55,036 bases of DNA from an uncultured Bacteroidales bacterium (GTDB lineage: Bacteria; Bacteroidota; Bacteroidia; Bacteroidales; FEN-979), in contig CAISJJ010000035.1 in assembly GCA_903885595.1 (NCBI GenBank), positions 1 to 55,036 of the forward strand, in the 5' to 3' direction. The notes under the pieces were generated by a model. The model worked only from the letters and a program-made list of their open reading frames with translations. It did not search any database and was not told where the DNA came from. Below, one piece after another: positions 17,279-26,034 of this stretch. A program made the translations under genes and the position numbers. The first letter of the stretch is position 1; each line of letters opens with the position of its first letter.

Positions 17279-18652
17279 ATGATGTACAAAACCAAATCCA
17301 GTCTGTTTTTCATAATCATGGTTGTAATGATCTGGATGCCAGGCCAGCTTACCCTGGCACAGGATCAGCTCAAACAATATATTGAGGTTGGTATTCAGAA
17401 CAACCTGGTAATGCAGCAAAAAAACATCACTTTGCAGCGCAGCCTGCTCGCGCTAAGGGAAGCTAAAAGCTGGTATTATCCATCGGTTGAATTATTAGGC
17501 GATTATATGTGGGCTGAAGGTGGTCGTACCTTCCCTGTGCCAGTTGGCGATCTTCTCAACCCGGTTTATTCCACCCTTAACCAGCTCACGCAAAGCCAGA
17601 TGTTCCCGCAGATCGAGAATCAGGCATACCAGCTTATGCCACAAAATTTTTACGATGCGAGAATCAGGATCCTATATCCCGTTGTCAACACTGATGTTTG
17701 GTATAACTCAAAAATAAAGCAGCAGCAGGTGAAATTGTCGGAATATGAAATTGAAACCTATCGCCAGGAGCTTACCAGGGACATTGAGACTGCCTACTAT
17801 CATTTTTGCCTGGCCACCGATGGCGTAGCCATTTATCAAAGTGCGTTCGGCCTGGTGAAAAAAAACCTGGAGGTGAATGAATCCCTTTTGCGCAATGGCA
17901 AAGGACTTCCTGCCAATGTCCTCAGGGCTGAAAGCGAACTCGAACAAATCAGGTCAAGGCTGAAAGAGGCAGAAAACCAGGTACAAAACTCCCGTTCCTA
18001 TTTCAACTTCCTGCTGAACCGCTCTATCACCGACTCCATTGTTTACGAGGAGCTTCCCCTGCCGGAGGATGTTCAAAAACGGTTATTAGCAACCCCGTAT
18101 GTTGATAAAAGGAGTGAATTGCTGGCATTGGGCACCGTGGGTCATATCCGCCAGCTGCAACTGGATTGGGACCAAAGATATTTGGTTCCCAAGATCAATA
18201 TATTTGCCAACTTCGGCTCCCAGGCTTCAGATTGGCAATTTGACAGTCAAAGCAGATATTTTCTGGCCGGGGCCCAACTCTCCGTACCCATTTTTGAGGG
18301 GTTGAGAAACAGGGTAAAAATTTCCAAAACACGTCTTGAGATCGATGATGTAAGGAGTCAGAGAGAACTGGCAGAAAAACAATTCAATATGGCCGCAAAT
18401 ATTGCCCGGAATAACCTGAGTACGGCCATCGTGAATCTTAATTCGGCTGATAAACAATATCATAGCGCAAAAGCCTATTTCAATCTCATCGAGAAAGGCT
18501 ATGCAGGAGGGATCAACAGCCTGATCGAATACATGGATGCACGGAATCAACTGACTTCATCTGAAATTCACATTAAGATTAACCGTTACAGAGTCTTGTC
18601 AGCCTATTCCGAGTTAAAGAGACAAACCGCCGGCAGTGAAATGACAAACTAA
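17279..18652 (+). CDS. TolC-family outer-membrane efflux protein
   Basis: 457 residues with a signal peptide ending TLAQ (MVVMIWMPGQLTLAQ). Two tandem outer-membrane efflux domains are visible through the long heptad-rich helices (SLLALREAKSWYYPSVELLGDY, then SRSYFNFLLNR and QRELAEKQFNMAANIARNNL). It forms the outer-membrane duct of a tripartite pump. The adaptor gene starts 23 bases after its stop and the RND pump follows, so the three form one operon. Confidence 0.88.
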   Translation: MMYKTKSSLFFIIMVVMIWMPGQLTLAQDQLKQYIEVGIQNNLVMQQKNITLQRSLLALREAKSWYYPSVELLGDYMWAEGGRTFPVPVGDLLNPVYSTLNQLTQSQMFPQIENQAYQLMPQNFYDARIRILYPVVNTDVWYNSKIKQQQVKLSEYEIETYRQELTRDIETAYYHFCLATDGVAIYQSAFGLVKKNLEVNESLLRNGKGLPANVLRAESELEQIRSRLKEAENQVQNSRSYFNFLLNRSITDSIVYEELPLPEDVQKRLLATPYVDKRSELLALGTVGHIRQLQLDWDQRYLVPKINIFANFGSQASDWQFDSQSRYFLAGAQLSVPIFEGLRNRVKISKTRLEIDDVRSQRELAEKQFNMAANIARNNLSTAIVNLNSADKQYHSAKAYFNLIEKGYAGGINSLIEYMDARNQLTSSEIHIKINRYRVLSAYSELKRQTAGSEMTN

Positions 18653-18675
18653 TTGAAAATTTGAAACCATCGGAT

Positions 18676-19722
18676 ATGAGAAGGAAAAGAAACTTACTTT
18701 TTTTGTTTGCCCCGATCGTAATTGCAGCCTGCAGTTCCTCTCCGGAAGACAGGATCCCATCGGGAAATGAGACCATTCCTGTGGAAGTGACCCGGGTTGA
18801 ACAGGAGATTGTCACTGAACCTGTTTATACCTCCGGAACTTTCACCAGTGATGACGAGGTGATCAGGTCATTTAAAACCGGAGGCGTTGTTCAGCGGCTG
18901 TATGTTATGGAAGGGGATGCCATACGCAAAGGTCAATTGCTGGCAACCCTTGACCTGACCGAAATCTCAGCGCAGGTGGCCCAGGCAAAACTGGCTTATG
19001 AAAAAGCCAGGCGGGACAACGACCGGGTGAAAAACCTCTACAGAGACAGTGTTGTCACCCTCGAAATGTATGAAAATTCAGGTACCGCACTCCAGTTAGC
19101 CAATGAACTGCTTACGACGGCCCTGTTCAACCAGACCTATTCGGAGATCCGCGCGATGGAGAACGGATTTATCCTTAAAAAGTTTGTCAATGAAGGTCAG
19201 GTTGTGGGACCGGGAACACCTGTCTTCATGACAAATGGAGCTGGCGATGGGAAATGGATCCTGAAAGTTGCCGTCAGCGACGGACAATGGAGTACCATTG
19301 AACATGGTGATCCGGCCATTATTACCACCGATATCGAAAATGAACGACCCCTTATGGGGCATGTCTCGAAAAAATCTGAAGGAGTGGATCCCTTCACAGG
19401 AACTTTCACCATAAATATCACGCCCGTGCCTGGTATCAGCGTCCCGATTGCGTCAGGCATGTTTGGCCGGGCCACCATTACCCCGTCAACAGGCAGAAAA
19501 GTCTGGAAAATCCCATATGATGCCCTGTTGGATGGAGATGGCAATAAAGGGTTTGTTTTTACGACCTGTGACCAGAAAACAGCCTTGCGTCAACAGGTCA
19601 CGATAGCCGGACTGTATCGCGATTTTGTGCTGATCGACAAAGGACTTGAAAATTGTAATACCCTTATCATCAAAGGAAGTGCTTATCTCAAAGACCGTTC
19701 ACCTGTCAAAATCATCCGGTAA
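18676..19722 (+). CDS. RND efflux periplasmic adaptor (membrane fusion) lipoprotein
   Basis: About 348 residues from the ATG at 18676; a TTG 15 bases upstream is less likely. The signal ends in the lipobox IAAC, so the protein is probably anchored as a lipoprotein. It shows the usual layout: beta-barrel, lipoyl half-motif (GGVVQRLYVMEGDAIRKGQLLATLD), a short helical hairpin, the second lipoyl half (AMENGFILKKFVNEGQVVGPGTPV) and a membrane-proximal domain. It links the inner-membrane RND pump to the TolC-type duct. 41 bases separate it from the pump gene. Confidence 0.88.
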   Translation: MRRKRNLLFLFAPIVIAACSSSPEDRIPSGNETIPVEVTRVEQEIVTEPVYTSGTFTSDDEVIRSFKTGGVVQRLYVMEGDAIRKGQLLATLDLTEISAQVAQAKLAYEKARRDNDRVKNLYRDSVVTLEMYENSGTALQLANELLTTALFNQTYSEIRAMENGFILKKFVNEGQVVGPGTPVFMTNGAGDGKWILKVAVSDGQWSTIEHGDPAIITTDIENERPLMGHVSKKSEGVDPFTGTFTINITPVPGISVPIASGMFGRATITPSTGRKVWKIPYDALLDGDGNKGFVFTTCDQKTALRQQVTIAGLYRDFVLIDKGLENCNTLIIKGSAYLKDRSPVKIIR

Positions 19723-19763
19723 ACCTGTATGCCATTTGACCGCCACGAAAAAAACAAAGACCG

Positions 19764-22700
19764 ATGAAATTATCTGAATTAGCCATAAAAAATTCCCAGT
19801 TCACCCTGGTGATGTTCCTGATGGTGATCGTAATCGGCATCAGTACCATGATTACCATGCCACGCACTGAGGATCCCGAGTTGAAATATCCTGAATTCCC
19901 GGTTGTGATCATTTACCCGGGTACCAGTCCCAAAGATATGGAAGAACTGGTGGTGAAGCCCCTGGAGCAAGAGGTTTACGCACTTGAGGATATAAAACGT
20001 GTCACCAGTAAGATTGGGGATGGCATCGCCATTATTACTGTAAAATATAATTACGACACTGATACTGAAGAAAAATACCAGGAGTTGATCAGGGAGGTTG
20101 GCGCAATGCGCAAGGAGTTGCCTGAGGATATTTTAAGCATCGATGTGTACAAGTTTACACCATCGAGCGTCAATGTTCTCCAGCTGGCGCTGGTTTCAGA
20201 AAACGCGCCTTCGGAATTGCTACGTAAAAAGGCAGAAGATCTTCAGGACGAACTGGAGAAGATACCGGAGCTGAAGAATGTCGAGATTCATGGTCTGGCA
20301 GAACAGCATATCAGGGTAGATCTTCATCCCGAAAAGATGGCAAGTATGAACATACCTGTCACTGTAGTAATGGGAGCCATTCAGAGCGAGCTTTCTTCGA
20401 TACCGGGAGGCAGCATTGAGGCGGGAAGTAAGTCATTCAATGTTAAGATCAGCGGAACACTCAGGAGTGTGGATGATCTCCGGCATACAATCATATTTTC
20501 ATATAATGGCAAAAACATCATGCTGGAGGACATTGCAGATGTTTATCAGGACCTTGCATCCACTAATTATACCACAAGGCTTAATGGTCACCGGTGTGTT
20601 TTTGTGGTTGCAGCCCAGAAACCGGGCCACAATATCACCAGCACCCAGAAAGCGTACAAGTCGGTACTGGAGCGCTTTAAAAAGAATCTGCCATCGTCCA
20701 TCGATATGGTTCACTTTTTCGATCAGGCCGACCATGTCAACAAGAGGCTGTCGGGTCTCGGAACTGATTTTTTAATTGCCATCCTGCTTGTGGCGATTAC
20801 CTTATTGCCTTTGGGATTCAGGTCCTCGCTCATCGTTATGATATCTATCCCGCTTTCGCTGGCCATCGCCATCATCCTGCTCAACCTGACCGGGTTCACC
20901 CTGAACCAGGTAAGCATCGTGGGATTGGTGGTGGCTCTGGGCATACTGGTCGACGACAGCATTGTGGTCATTGAAAACATTGAACGGTGGATGTTCCAGG
21001 GATTTAGCCGGAAAGAGGCTGTAATCAAGGCAACACGTCAGATCGGCCCGGCGGTGTTGGGTTGCACGGTCACCCTGATTATTGCTTTTCTTCCCCTGGC
21101 CCTGATGCCCGATGCATCAGGAGAGTTTATCCGCGCGCTCCCCATGGCGGTTATTTACAGCATGCTGGCTTCGCTGCTGGTTTCACTCACCGTGATACCA
21201 TTGATCGCAGGCCGTATCCTGAAAGAACACGATGGCCCGTGGGAAGGCAACATCGTCATGCGAACTTTCAAACGGTTCCTCATCGGGGGCGCTTATCATA
21301 AAGTCCTCACCCACTCCCTCGAAAAGCCCATGCTGACCCTGGTAGTCACTTCCGTGCTGTTTGCCGGATCCATCGGATTGTTCTGGGTGAACGGATTCAG
21401 CCTTTTCCCGGCATCGGAGAAGCCACAATTCTTTATCCGGATTGAAACGCCGCTTCAGTCAGGCATCGAATATACCGATTCTGTCACCCGGGATATTGAA
21501 AGGCAATTGTGTCAGATACCAGAGGTACGGTTCTTTGCTTCCAACGTGGGGAAGGGAAATCCTCAGGTTTATTACAATGTTACACAAGCCAACCCCCGCA
21601 GCGACCTGTCAGAAATATTGGTAATGCTGGAGCGCAAAACCCCGGCAGCAAAAAAACTGGAAATTATTGAACACCTCCGGAAACAATGGAGCAGCTACCC
21701 GGGTGCCCGGATCGAAGTTAAAAACTTCGAGCAGGGCCCCCCTGTTGCCGCACCCATCGAAGTCAGGTTGTTTGGTAATAACCTTGACACCCTGCGTATG
21801 GCGGCTATTAAGGTGGAAAAAACGCTCAGCGAAATTCCGGGGACCATTTACATAAACAACCCGGTAAGCAATCTGAAATCAGACCTGGTAATAGAGGTAA
21901 ACAAACATAAAGCCAGCCAGTTCGGAGTTCCTGCCATCAGCATCGGTCGTACCGTTCGCATGGCCGTTAACGGTTTGCCGGTAGGCCGGTTCACCGATGA
22001 TTACGGCAACAATTTCGACATCGAAGTAGGCACACCGCGTTACGGAAAACCCCGGCTCGACGTTTTCGACAATCTTTATGTGAACAATGTACAGGGCAAG
22101 GCAATACCACTTCAGCAACTCGCCAGTATCCGGCTGGAAACATCACCCCTGGTGATCAACCATCACAATAAAAACCGCACAGTGTCAGTCATATCCTATA
22201 TCAGGAAAGGATACCTCACCGATGATGTAAACACGGAAGTGACCCGCAAAATGGCGGCTATGCCCTTGCCCAAAGGATATAGTTACGAAATGGGGGGAGA
22301 ATATGAAAGTCGTGGAGAATCGTTCAGCGGGTTCACCGGAATTGTTCTCACCGCCTTATTCCTTTTCGTAGCCGTCCTCATCCTGCAGTTCAAATCATTC
22401 CGAAATACCTTCATCGTGCTTTCAGTGATACCTTTAGGCATGGTTGGGGCCATGGTTGCATTGTGGATCACGGGTAACTCTGTTTCATTTGTCGCCATCA
22501 TCGGCCTGATCGCCCTGGCAGGTATTGAGGTTAAAAACACAATCCTGCTGGTTGATTTCACCAACCAGATGCGCCTGGAGGGCGTACCGCTCAATGAGGC
22601 CATCCGCAGTTCGGCTGAAATCAGGTTCCTGCCGATTGTATTGACTACCCTGACTGCAATCGGTGGCATGCTTCCGATCGCTATTTCGACCAATCCCCTC

Positions 22701-22805
22701 ATCTCCCCGCTTGCCATTGTGATTATCGGAGGACTCATCAGTTCTACTTTGCTATCAAGGATTGTCACTCCGGTGATTTATAAGCTGATACCGCCTAAGT
22801 TGTGA
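19764..22805 (+). CDS. RND (AcrB/HAE1-type) efflux pump permease
   Basis: 1013 residues with a start (MKLSELAIKNSQFTLVMFL) and two-halved 12-helix layout typical of RND pumps. Signatures include the porter-domain pattern YPGTSPKDMEELVVKPLEQEV, the TM4 proton-relay aspartates in VALGILVDDSIVVIENIER, and the TM10 segment GLIALAGIEVKNTILLVDF. It uses the proton gradient to export small molecules. 'MPRTEDPELKYP' near the N-terminus is characteristic of a Bacteroidota/Proteobacteria subgroup often annotated as multidrug pumps. The substrate is unknown and no regulator gene is adjacent. Confidence 0.9.
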   Translation: MKLSELAIKNSQFTLVMFLMVIVIGISTMITMPRTEDPELKYPEFPVVIIYPGTSPKDMEELVVKPLEQEVYALEDIKRVTSKIGDGIAIITVKYNYDTDTEEKYQELIREVGAMRKELPEDILSIDVYKFTPSSVNVLQLALVSENAPSELLRKKAEDLQDELEKIPELKNVEIHGLAEQHIRVDLHPEKMASMNIPVTVVMGAIQSELSSIPGGSIEAGSKSFNVKISGTLRSVDDLRHTIIFSYNGKNIMLEDIADVYQDLASTNYTTRLNGHRCVFVVAAQKPGHNITSTQKAYKSVLERFKKNLPSSIDMVHFFDQADHVNKRLSGLGTDFLIAILLVAITLLPLGFRSSLIVMISIPLSLAIAIILLNLTGFTLNQVSIVGLVVALGILVDDSIVVIENIERWMFQGFSRKEAVIKATRQIGPAVLGCTVTLIIAFLPLALMPDASGEFIRALPMAVIYSMLASLLVSLTVIPLIAGRILKEHDGPWEGNIVMRTFKRFLIGGAYHKVLTHSLEKPMLTLVVTSVLFAGSIGLFWVNGFSLFPASEKPQFFIRIETPLQSGIEYTDSVTRDIERQLCQIPEVRFFASNVGKGNPQVYYNVTQANPRSDLSEILVMLERKTPAAKKLEIIEHLRKQWSSYPGARIEVKNFEQGPPVAAPIEVRLFGNNLDTLRMAAIKVEKTLSEIPGTIYINNPVSNLKSDLVIEVNKHKASQFGVPAISIGRTVRMAVNGLPVGRFTDDYGNNFDIEVGTPRYGKPRLDVFDNLYVNNVQGKAIPLQQLASIRLETSPLVINHHNKNRTVSVISYIRKGYLTDDVNTEVTRKMAAMPLPKGYSYEMGGEYESRGESFSGFTGIVLTALFLFVAVLILQFKSFRNTFIVLSVIPLGMVGAMVALWITGNSVSFVAIIGLIALAGIEVKNTILLVDFTNQMRLEGVPLNEAIRSSAEIRFLPIVLTTLTAIGGMLPIAISTNPLISPLAIVIIGGLISSTLLSRIVTPVIYKLIPPKL

Positions 22806-23263
22806 TTTTCACCTTGGAATCATCTCGTTCTATTTTTCAAAAACCTATCGTGCATCTGAATGAAAAAAATGGCGCTTTGCTAATGTGATATTAACACTAA
22901 TAAGACTCAGTGATATAACTCCTATTAATTTTACAAGAGAAACAAATTTTGTAATTACACTTGCTTATTTACTATTGGAATTCATTCTCCATTAATTTTA
23001 TTTTGCCCACAATTCAATAAATGGCGGTATTGTTAATCTGGATGCAATTCCCCAAGAAAAGAAACATCTTGAAATTGGATGCAAGGAGTGAAATGTGTTT
23101 TCAACCGGTCACTTGTTTATTTCTTCAGTAACCAAAACCGCCTCGGCAGGAAAGATGAGCTATCGAAAACGGTGAGGATTCTTAAGAAATAACAGGAATA
23201 AAGCCAGGGCAATATATGTTGTTTATACTATCTTTGTTTCGATTCAGCGTAACAAAACAGACG
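22806..23263. other. Gene-free A/T-rich stretch
   Basis: About 460 bases between the RND pump and the CDP-alcohol phosphotransferase. All frames are interrupted, and no tRNA, strong hairpin or clean promoter could be found. The last 130 bases look less A/T-rich than the rest and might carry the promoter of the downstream gene, but no TAnnTTTG box is obvious. Confidence 0.5.
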
Positions 23264-24271
23264 ATGAAGGAGTACATTTACCAGGTCAAAGACCACTCAA
23301 TACTCTTGCCGGCGTTTAAAAAATTCTTCCTTTTACCGTTATCGTCCTCGATATCGCTCCGGATCCCCGCGAATATAATCACCATCATTTCAAACGGCTT
23401 TTTCTACGCGACCATCGGTGTGTCTTCGGCGCTGGAACAGTTGCCCACACTTCGTTTCGCCTGCCTGGCGATTCTGATATTTATTTATCTCACGGGTGAT
23501 CATTTGGACGGACTGCAGGCCAAGCGCACGGGAACCAGTTCACCGCTCGGAGAGTTCATTGATCATTACCTGGATTCCTACATCAATGTGATCTACCTGC
23601 TGGTTATGTTCTCCGTTTTCGGAATCAATAATCTATACCTCCTTTCATTCACCTTGTTTGTAAGTTATTCGGCCCACGCATCCGTATTTTACGAACAGTT
23701 TCGCACTGGCTGGATAGTCTTCGAAAAGTTAGGGCCGTTTGAAGCGTTTAGCCTGATCATCATCCTGTTCCTTATTTGCTGCATCCCAGGGGTCAGCGCC
23801 TTCATGCAAAGTCCGCTTATGTTTGGACTGAGCGTGGCGGAGGTCATGCTCCTGACTATGTGCATCGCTACTTTCTATACCCTGGCCAAAGCCCGGTTGA
23901 GAACCGGGAAAAGCGGCTTTGGATTGTACATTTTCATTTTTCTTCTTGCCCTGGTCACCTTCGCCTGTCTGTCCCTTCCCTTCAGTGCCGCTCTCAGGCC
24001 CTGGATCATCGCCCTCTACAGCATTCACTATGTGGGAATGCTGATCAAGAGCCGGCTCATCGACGATAATTACAGAATGTCCGACCTGATAGTACCTGCT
24101 TTTCTGCTGTTTTGCCTGTTGTTCCCTTCCATCGATCTGGTCCGCACTGATTTGATCGTTTTTGTGTATCTTGCAGCCAGATGCCTGGTTTCGGCCATCC
24201 ATACTTTGTTCCTGTTGCGTGGACATTGGGCATGGGTGAACCCGACAGGCAACTCCCTCTCCTCCAATTAG
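23264..24271 (+). CDS. CDP-alcohol phosphotransferase, eukaryotic ethanolamine-phosphotransferase type
   Basis: About 335 residues from the ATG at 23264 (the frame is open from 23216). It is a polytopic membrane protein with around eight to ten hydrophobic helices. The catalytic CDP-alcohol motif DxxDGxxAR-x8-GxxxDxxxD is present as D79-D82-G83-A86-K87...G96-D100-D104, with Lys in place of Arg. The surrounding sequence GLQAKRTGTSSPLGEFIDH is closest to eukaryotic choline/ethanolamine phosphotransferases (GKQARRT..S.PLGELFDH), which transfer a CMP-activated head group to diacylglycerol. With the phosphonate genes downstream, a CMP-phosphonate donor is likely (inference). The last codons lie in a GC-rich dispersed repeat. 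Confidence 0.85.
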   Translation: MKEYIYQVKDHSILLPAFKKFFLLPLSSSISLRIPANIITIISNGFFYATIGVSSALEQLPTLRFACLAILIFIYLTGDHLDGLQAKRTGTSSPLGEFIDHYLDSYINVIYLLVMFSVFGINNLYLLSFTLFVSYSAHASVFYEQFRTGWIVFEKLGPFEAFSLIIILFLICCIPGVSAFMQSPLMFGLSVAEVMLLTMCIATFYTLAKARLRTGKSGFGLYIFIFLLALVTFACLSLPFSAALRPWIIALYSIHYVGMLIKSRLIDDNYRMSDLIVPAFLLFCLLFPSIDLVRTDLIVFVYLAARCLVSAIHTLFLLRGHWAWVNPTGNSLSSN

Positions 24272-24353
24272 AGGGCTGGGGTGAGGTCATAAAGACTTTG
24301 GGAGAATGTGTATAAAGAGAAGCCCTCCAAGGGGCGGGACAGGGAGGGGCCAT
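24253..24353. repeat. Pair of GC-rich dispersed-repeat-like elements
   Basis: CCCTCT...AGAGGG forms a stem-loop at 24255-24275 followed by GCTGGGGTGAGGTC. A second element (24321-24353) contains GCCCTCCAAGGGGCGGG and AGGGAGGGGC. Both resemble short GC-rich intergenic repeats found scattered in many bacterial genomes. They stand out from the A/T-rich surroundings. The first one supplies the final codons and stop of the CDP-alcohol phosphotransferase. Confidence 0.6.
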
Positions 24354-24416
24354 GCTCTAATCCGTGCAGGATGTAAAGTGGCATATATTCAGTTATTTAC
24401 AAATTATTCATAATCA

Positions 24417-25319
24417 ATGATCCCAAACGATTTTTTCCCAAAATTAGGCAAGCTCCTTACCGCGATCACCCGGGGTGATTACTCGGCGGGAAGGAAAGTG
24501 GAAGAGTTTCTTGACCCCGAAAAATATCCTCCCGAAGTGGTCGAGTTTACAGAAAGCCTCAACATGATGACGGTCAAACTTGAAGCGAGGGAGGAGTCGT
24601 TGAAGAACACCATCAGCGAACTGGGAAAAAAGAACACAGCTCTCAAAGAATCCATTGAAAAGCGTGAATTTCTTTCCAGCTTTTTTGCGGGTGTACTGTT
24701 CCTGATCATAGGATACATCTTCGTTTTATCGCTGGTACAACAAGTTCCTTTCCTCAACAGGATCTCCGCGAGGATGATTGAATTATCGGCTGTTCTGCTC
24801 GGAATTTACATAATCAGGCGGAGCAGGATGCCTTTGAGGGACTTTGGGCTGAATCTCCATAACTGGAAGAGATCGCTGCTGGATGGTTTTCTCTTTTCGG
24901 TTCCCGTAATCTTGATCATGTTCGCCCTTAAATGGCATCTGTTTAAAAACCAGGTAAAAGGCTTTGATTCTGCTTTTTTCATGTATCCGCTCAACAGCCT
25001 GCCGACATACCTCTACGTCCCGATCAGCCTGCTGCAGGAGTTTCTGTCAAAGGGGATTATCCAGACGGCTATCCTGATCAGTATTGTTCACCGGCATAAG
25101 AACTTTATGGCTGTGTTCATTGCCTCGGCTATTTTCGGTTCCGTCCATGCAAACTATTCTTTCATACTTGCACTTACTACCATGCTGCTGAGCATTGGTT
25201 GGGGATACATTTACCTGAAACGGCCCACCATTGTCGGAATAAGCCTTTCGCATTATCTCATCGGAGTCGTAGCCTGGATGCTGGGATTTTGGGACTATGT
25301 CACCGGCAATCCTTTCTGA
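24417..25319 (+). CDS. CPBP-family membrane protein with N-terminal coiled coil
   Basis: 300 residues. The first ~85 residues are cytoplasmic, with a coiled-coil stretch (VKLEAREESLKNTISELGKK). The rest is a CPBP/Abi-type polytopic domain of about seven or eight helices. CPBP motif 1, normally EExxxR, reads QEFLSKG. Motif 2 is present as FGSVHANYS and motif 3 as LSHYLIG. Family members include CAAX prenyl proteases and bacteriocin-related membrane peptidases. The Glu/Arg changes in motif 1 suggest altered or lost peptidase activity. Its stop overlaps the convergent cytidylyltransferase stop by 20 bases. A role linked to the phosphonate lipid genes is inference from position. Confidence 0.75.
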   Translation: MIPNDFFPKLGKLLTAITRGDYSAGRKVEEFLDPEKYPPEVVEFTESLNMMTVKLEAREESLKNTISELGKKNTALKESIEKREFLSSFFAGVLFLIIGYIFVLSLVQQVPFLNRISARMIELSAVLLGIYIIRRSRMPLRDFGLNLHNWKRSLLDGFLFSVPVILIMFALKWHLFKNQVKGFDSAFFMYPLNSLPTYLYVPISLLQEFLSKGIIQTAILISIVHRHKNFMAVFIASAIFGSVHANYSFILALTTMLLSIGWGYIYLKRPTIVGISLSHYLIGVVAWMLGFWDYVTGNPF

Positions 25320-26034
25320 TCAGCGGCCAAATCACCCCGGTCGCTCTTTTCAGGTGGGATGGATCATCGATTTCACACCACACTAACGCTTCTGATTTTT
25401 TGACATAAATGGGACTGCGTTTGGATGCGGCAACCAGGGCTTCCTCATAATCAAACTTCGGATTATCTTCAGAGGATTGTTCGAAGGCATCGCACATCAG
25501 CCTGAAAAGTCCGGTTGATATCTTCGATATGCCAACCAGTTCAGTATCGGTTTTAGAGATGACCGACCGGTACTTCGACATGTTGATTAGCAATCCGTCA
25601 TTACTGCATTCAATAAACACTTCGTCGCCGGAATGGGTAGGTCCGCTTGCGAGAATGACATCCGCCCGTTCATCATCCAGCAAAATATCAATTGCGGAGG
25701 GATGGTAAAGCAGATCAGATTCAAGAAGCAGGAATGCTCCGCCGATGCAGTGTCTCATGTTCCATAAAGTGTACATGCTCCCTGTTTCGGAGAACTTCCC
25801 GTTGAACACACAAACCGCATCAAACTGTTTTGCAAGTGGTTCATAGTATCGGTCCCGATAACCGGTCCCGATGAGGAACCGTTCAATGCCCGATGTTTTC
25901 AAAATGTTAAGAGAACGTCCGACTAAGCTCATACCCCCGATTTCGAGCAGACCTTTGGGCTTTCCCGGGAAAACTGCTTCCAGCCTGCTGCCCAAACCGG
26001 CGGCCAATATGATGGCGGTATCAGGTTTGTTCAT
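25300..26034 (-). CDS. LicC/PntC-like NTP transferase (probable phosphonate cytidylyltransferase)
   Basis: 244 residues with a Rossmann-like nucleotidyltransferase fold. The start holds the signature [10 protein letters not shown] (9-18) and KPKGLL; metal-binding residues are in LLLESDLLY (Glu105, Asp107) and CEIDDPSHL near the C-terminus. The pattern is that of LicC-type phosphocholine cytidylyltransferases and their relative PntC, which makes CMP-aminoethylphosphonate. Its ATG lies 14 bases inside the end of the upstream PEP mutase/decarboxylase gene, so the two are translated together, strongly favouring a phosphonate substrate. The exact phosphonate (aminoethyl or hydroxyethyl) cannot be read. 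Confidence 0.83.
   Translation of the reverse strand: MNKPDTAIILAAGLGSRLEAVFPGKPKGLLEIGGMSLVGRSLNILKTSGIERFLIGTGYRDRYYEPLAKQFDAVCVFNGKFSETGSMYTLWNMRHCIGGAFLLLESDLLYHPSAIDILLDDERADVILASGPTHSGDEVFIECSNDGLLINMSKYRSVISKTDTELVGISKISTGLFRLMCDAFEQSSEDNPKFDYEEALVAASKRSPIYVKKSEALVWCEIDDPSHLKRATGVIWPLIRKDCR

Noticed and set aside
22861..22995. Short open frame in the gap before the CDP-alcohol phosphotransferase
   Set aside because: About 40 codons without ATG in A/T-rich sequence, no protein features beyond chance.
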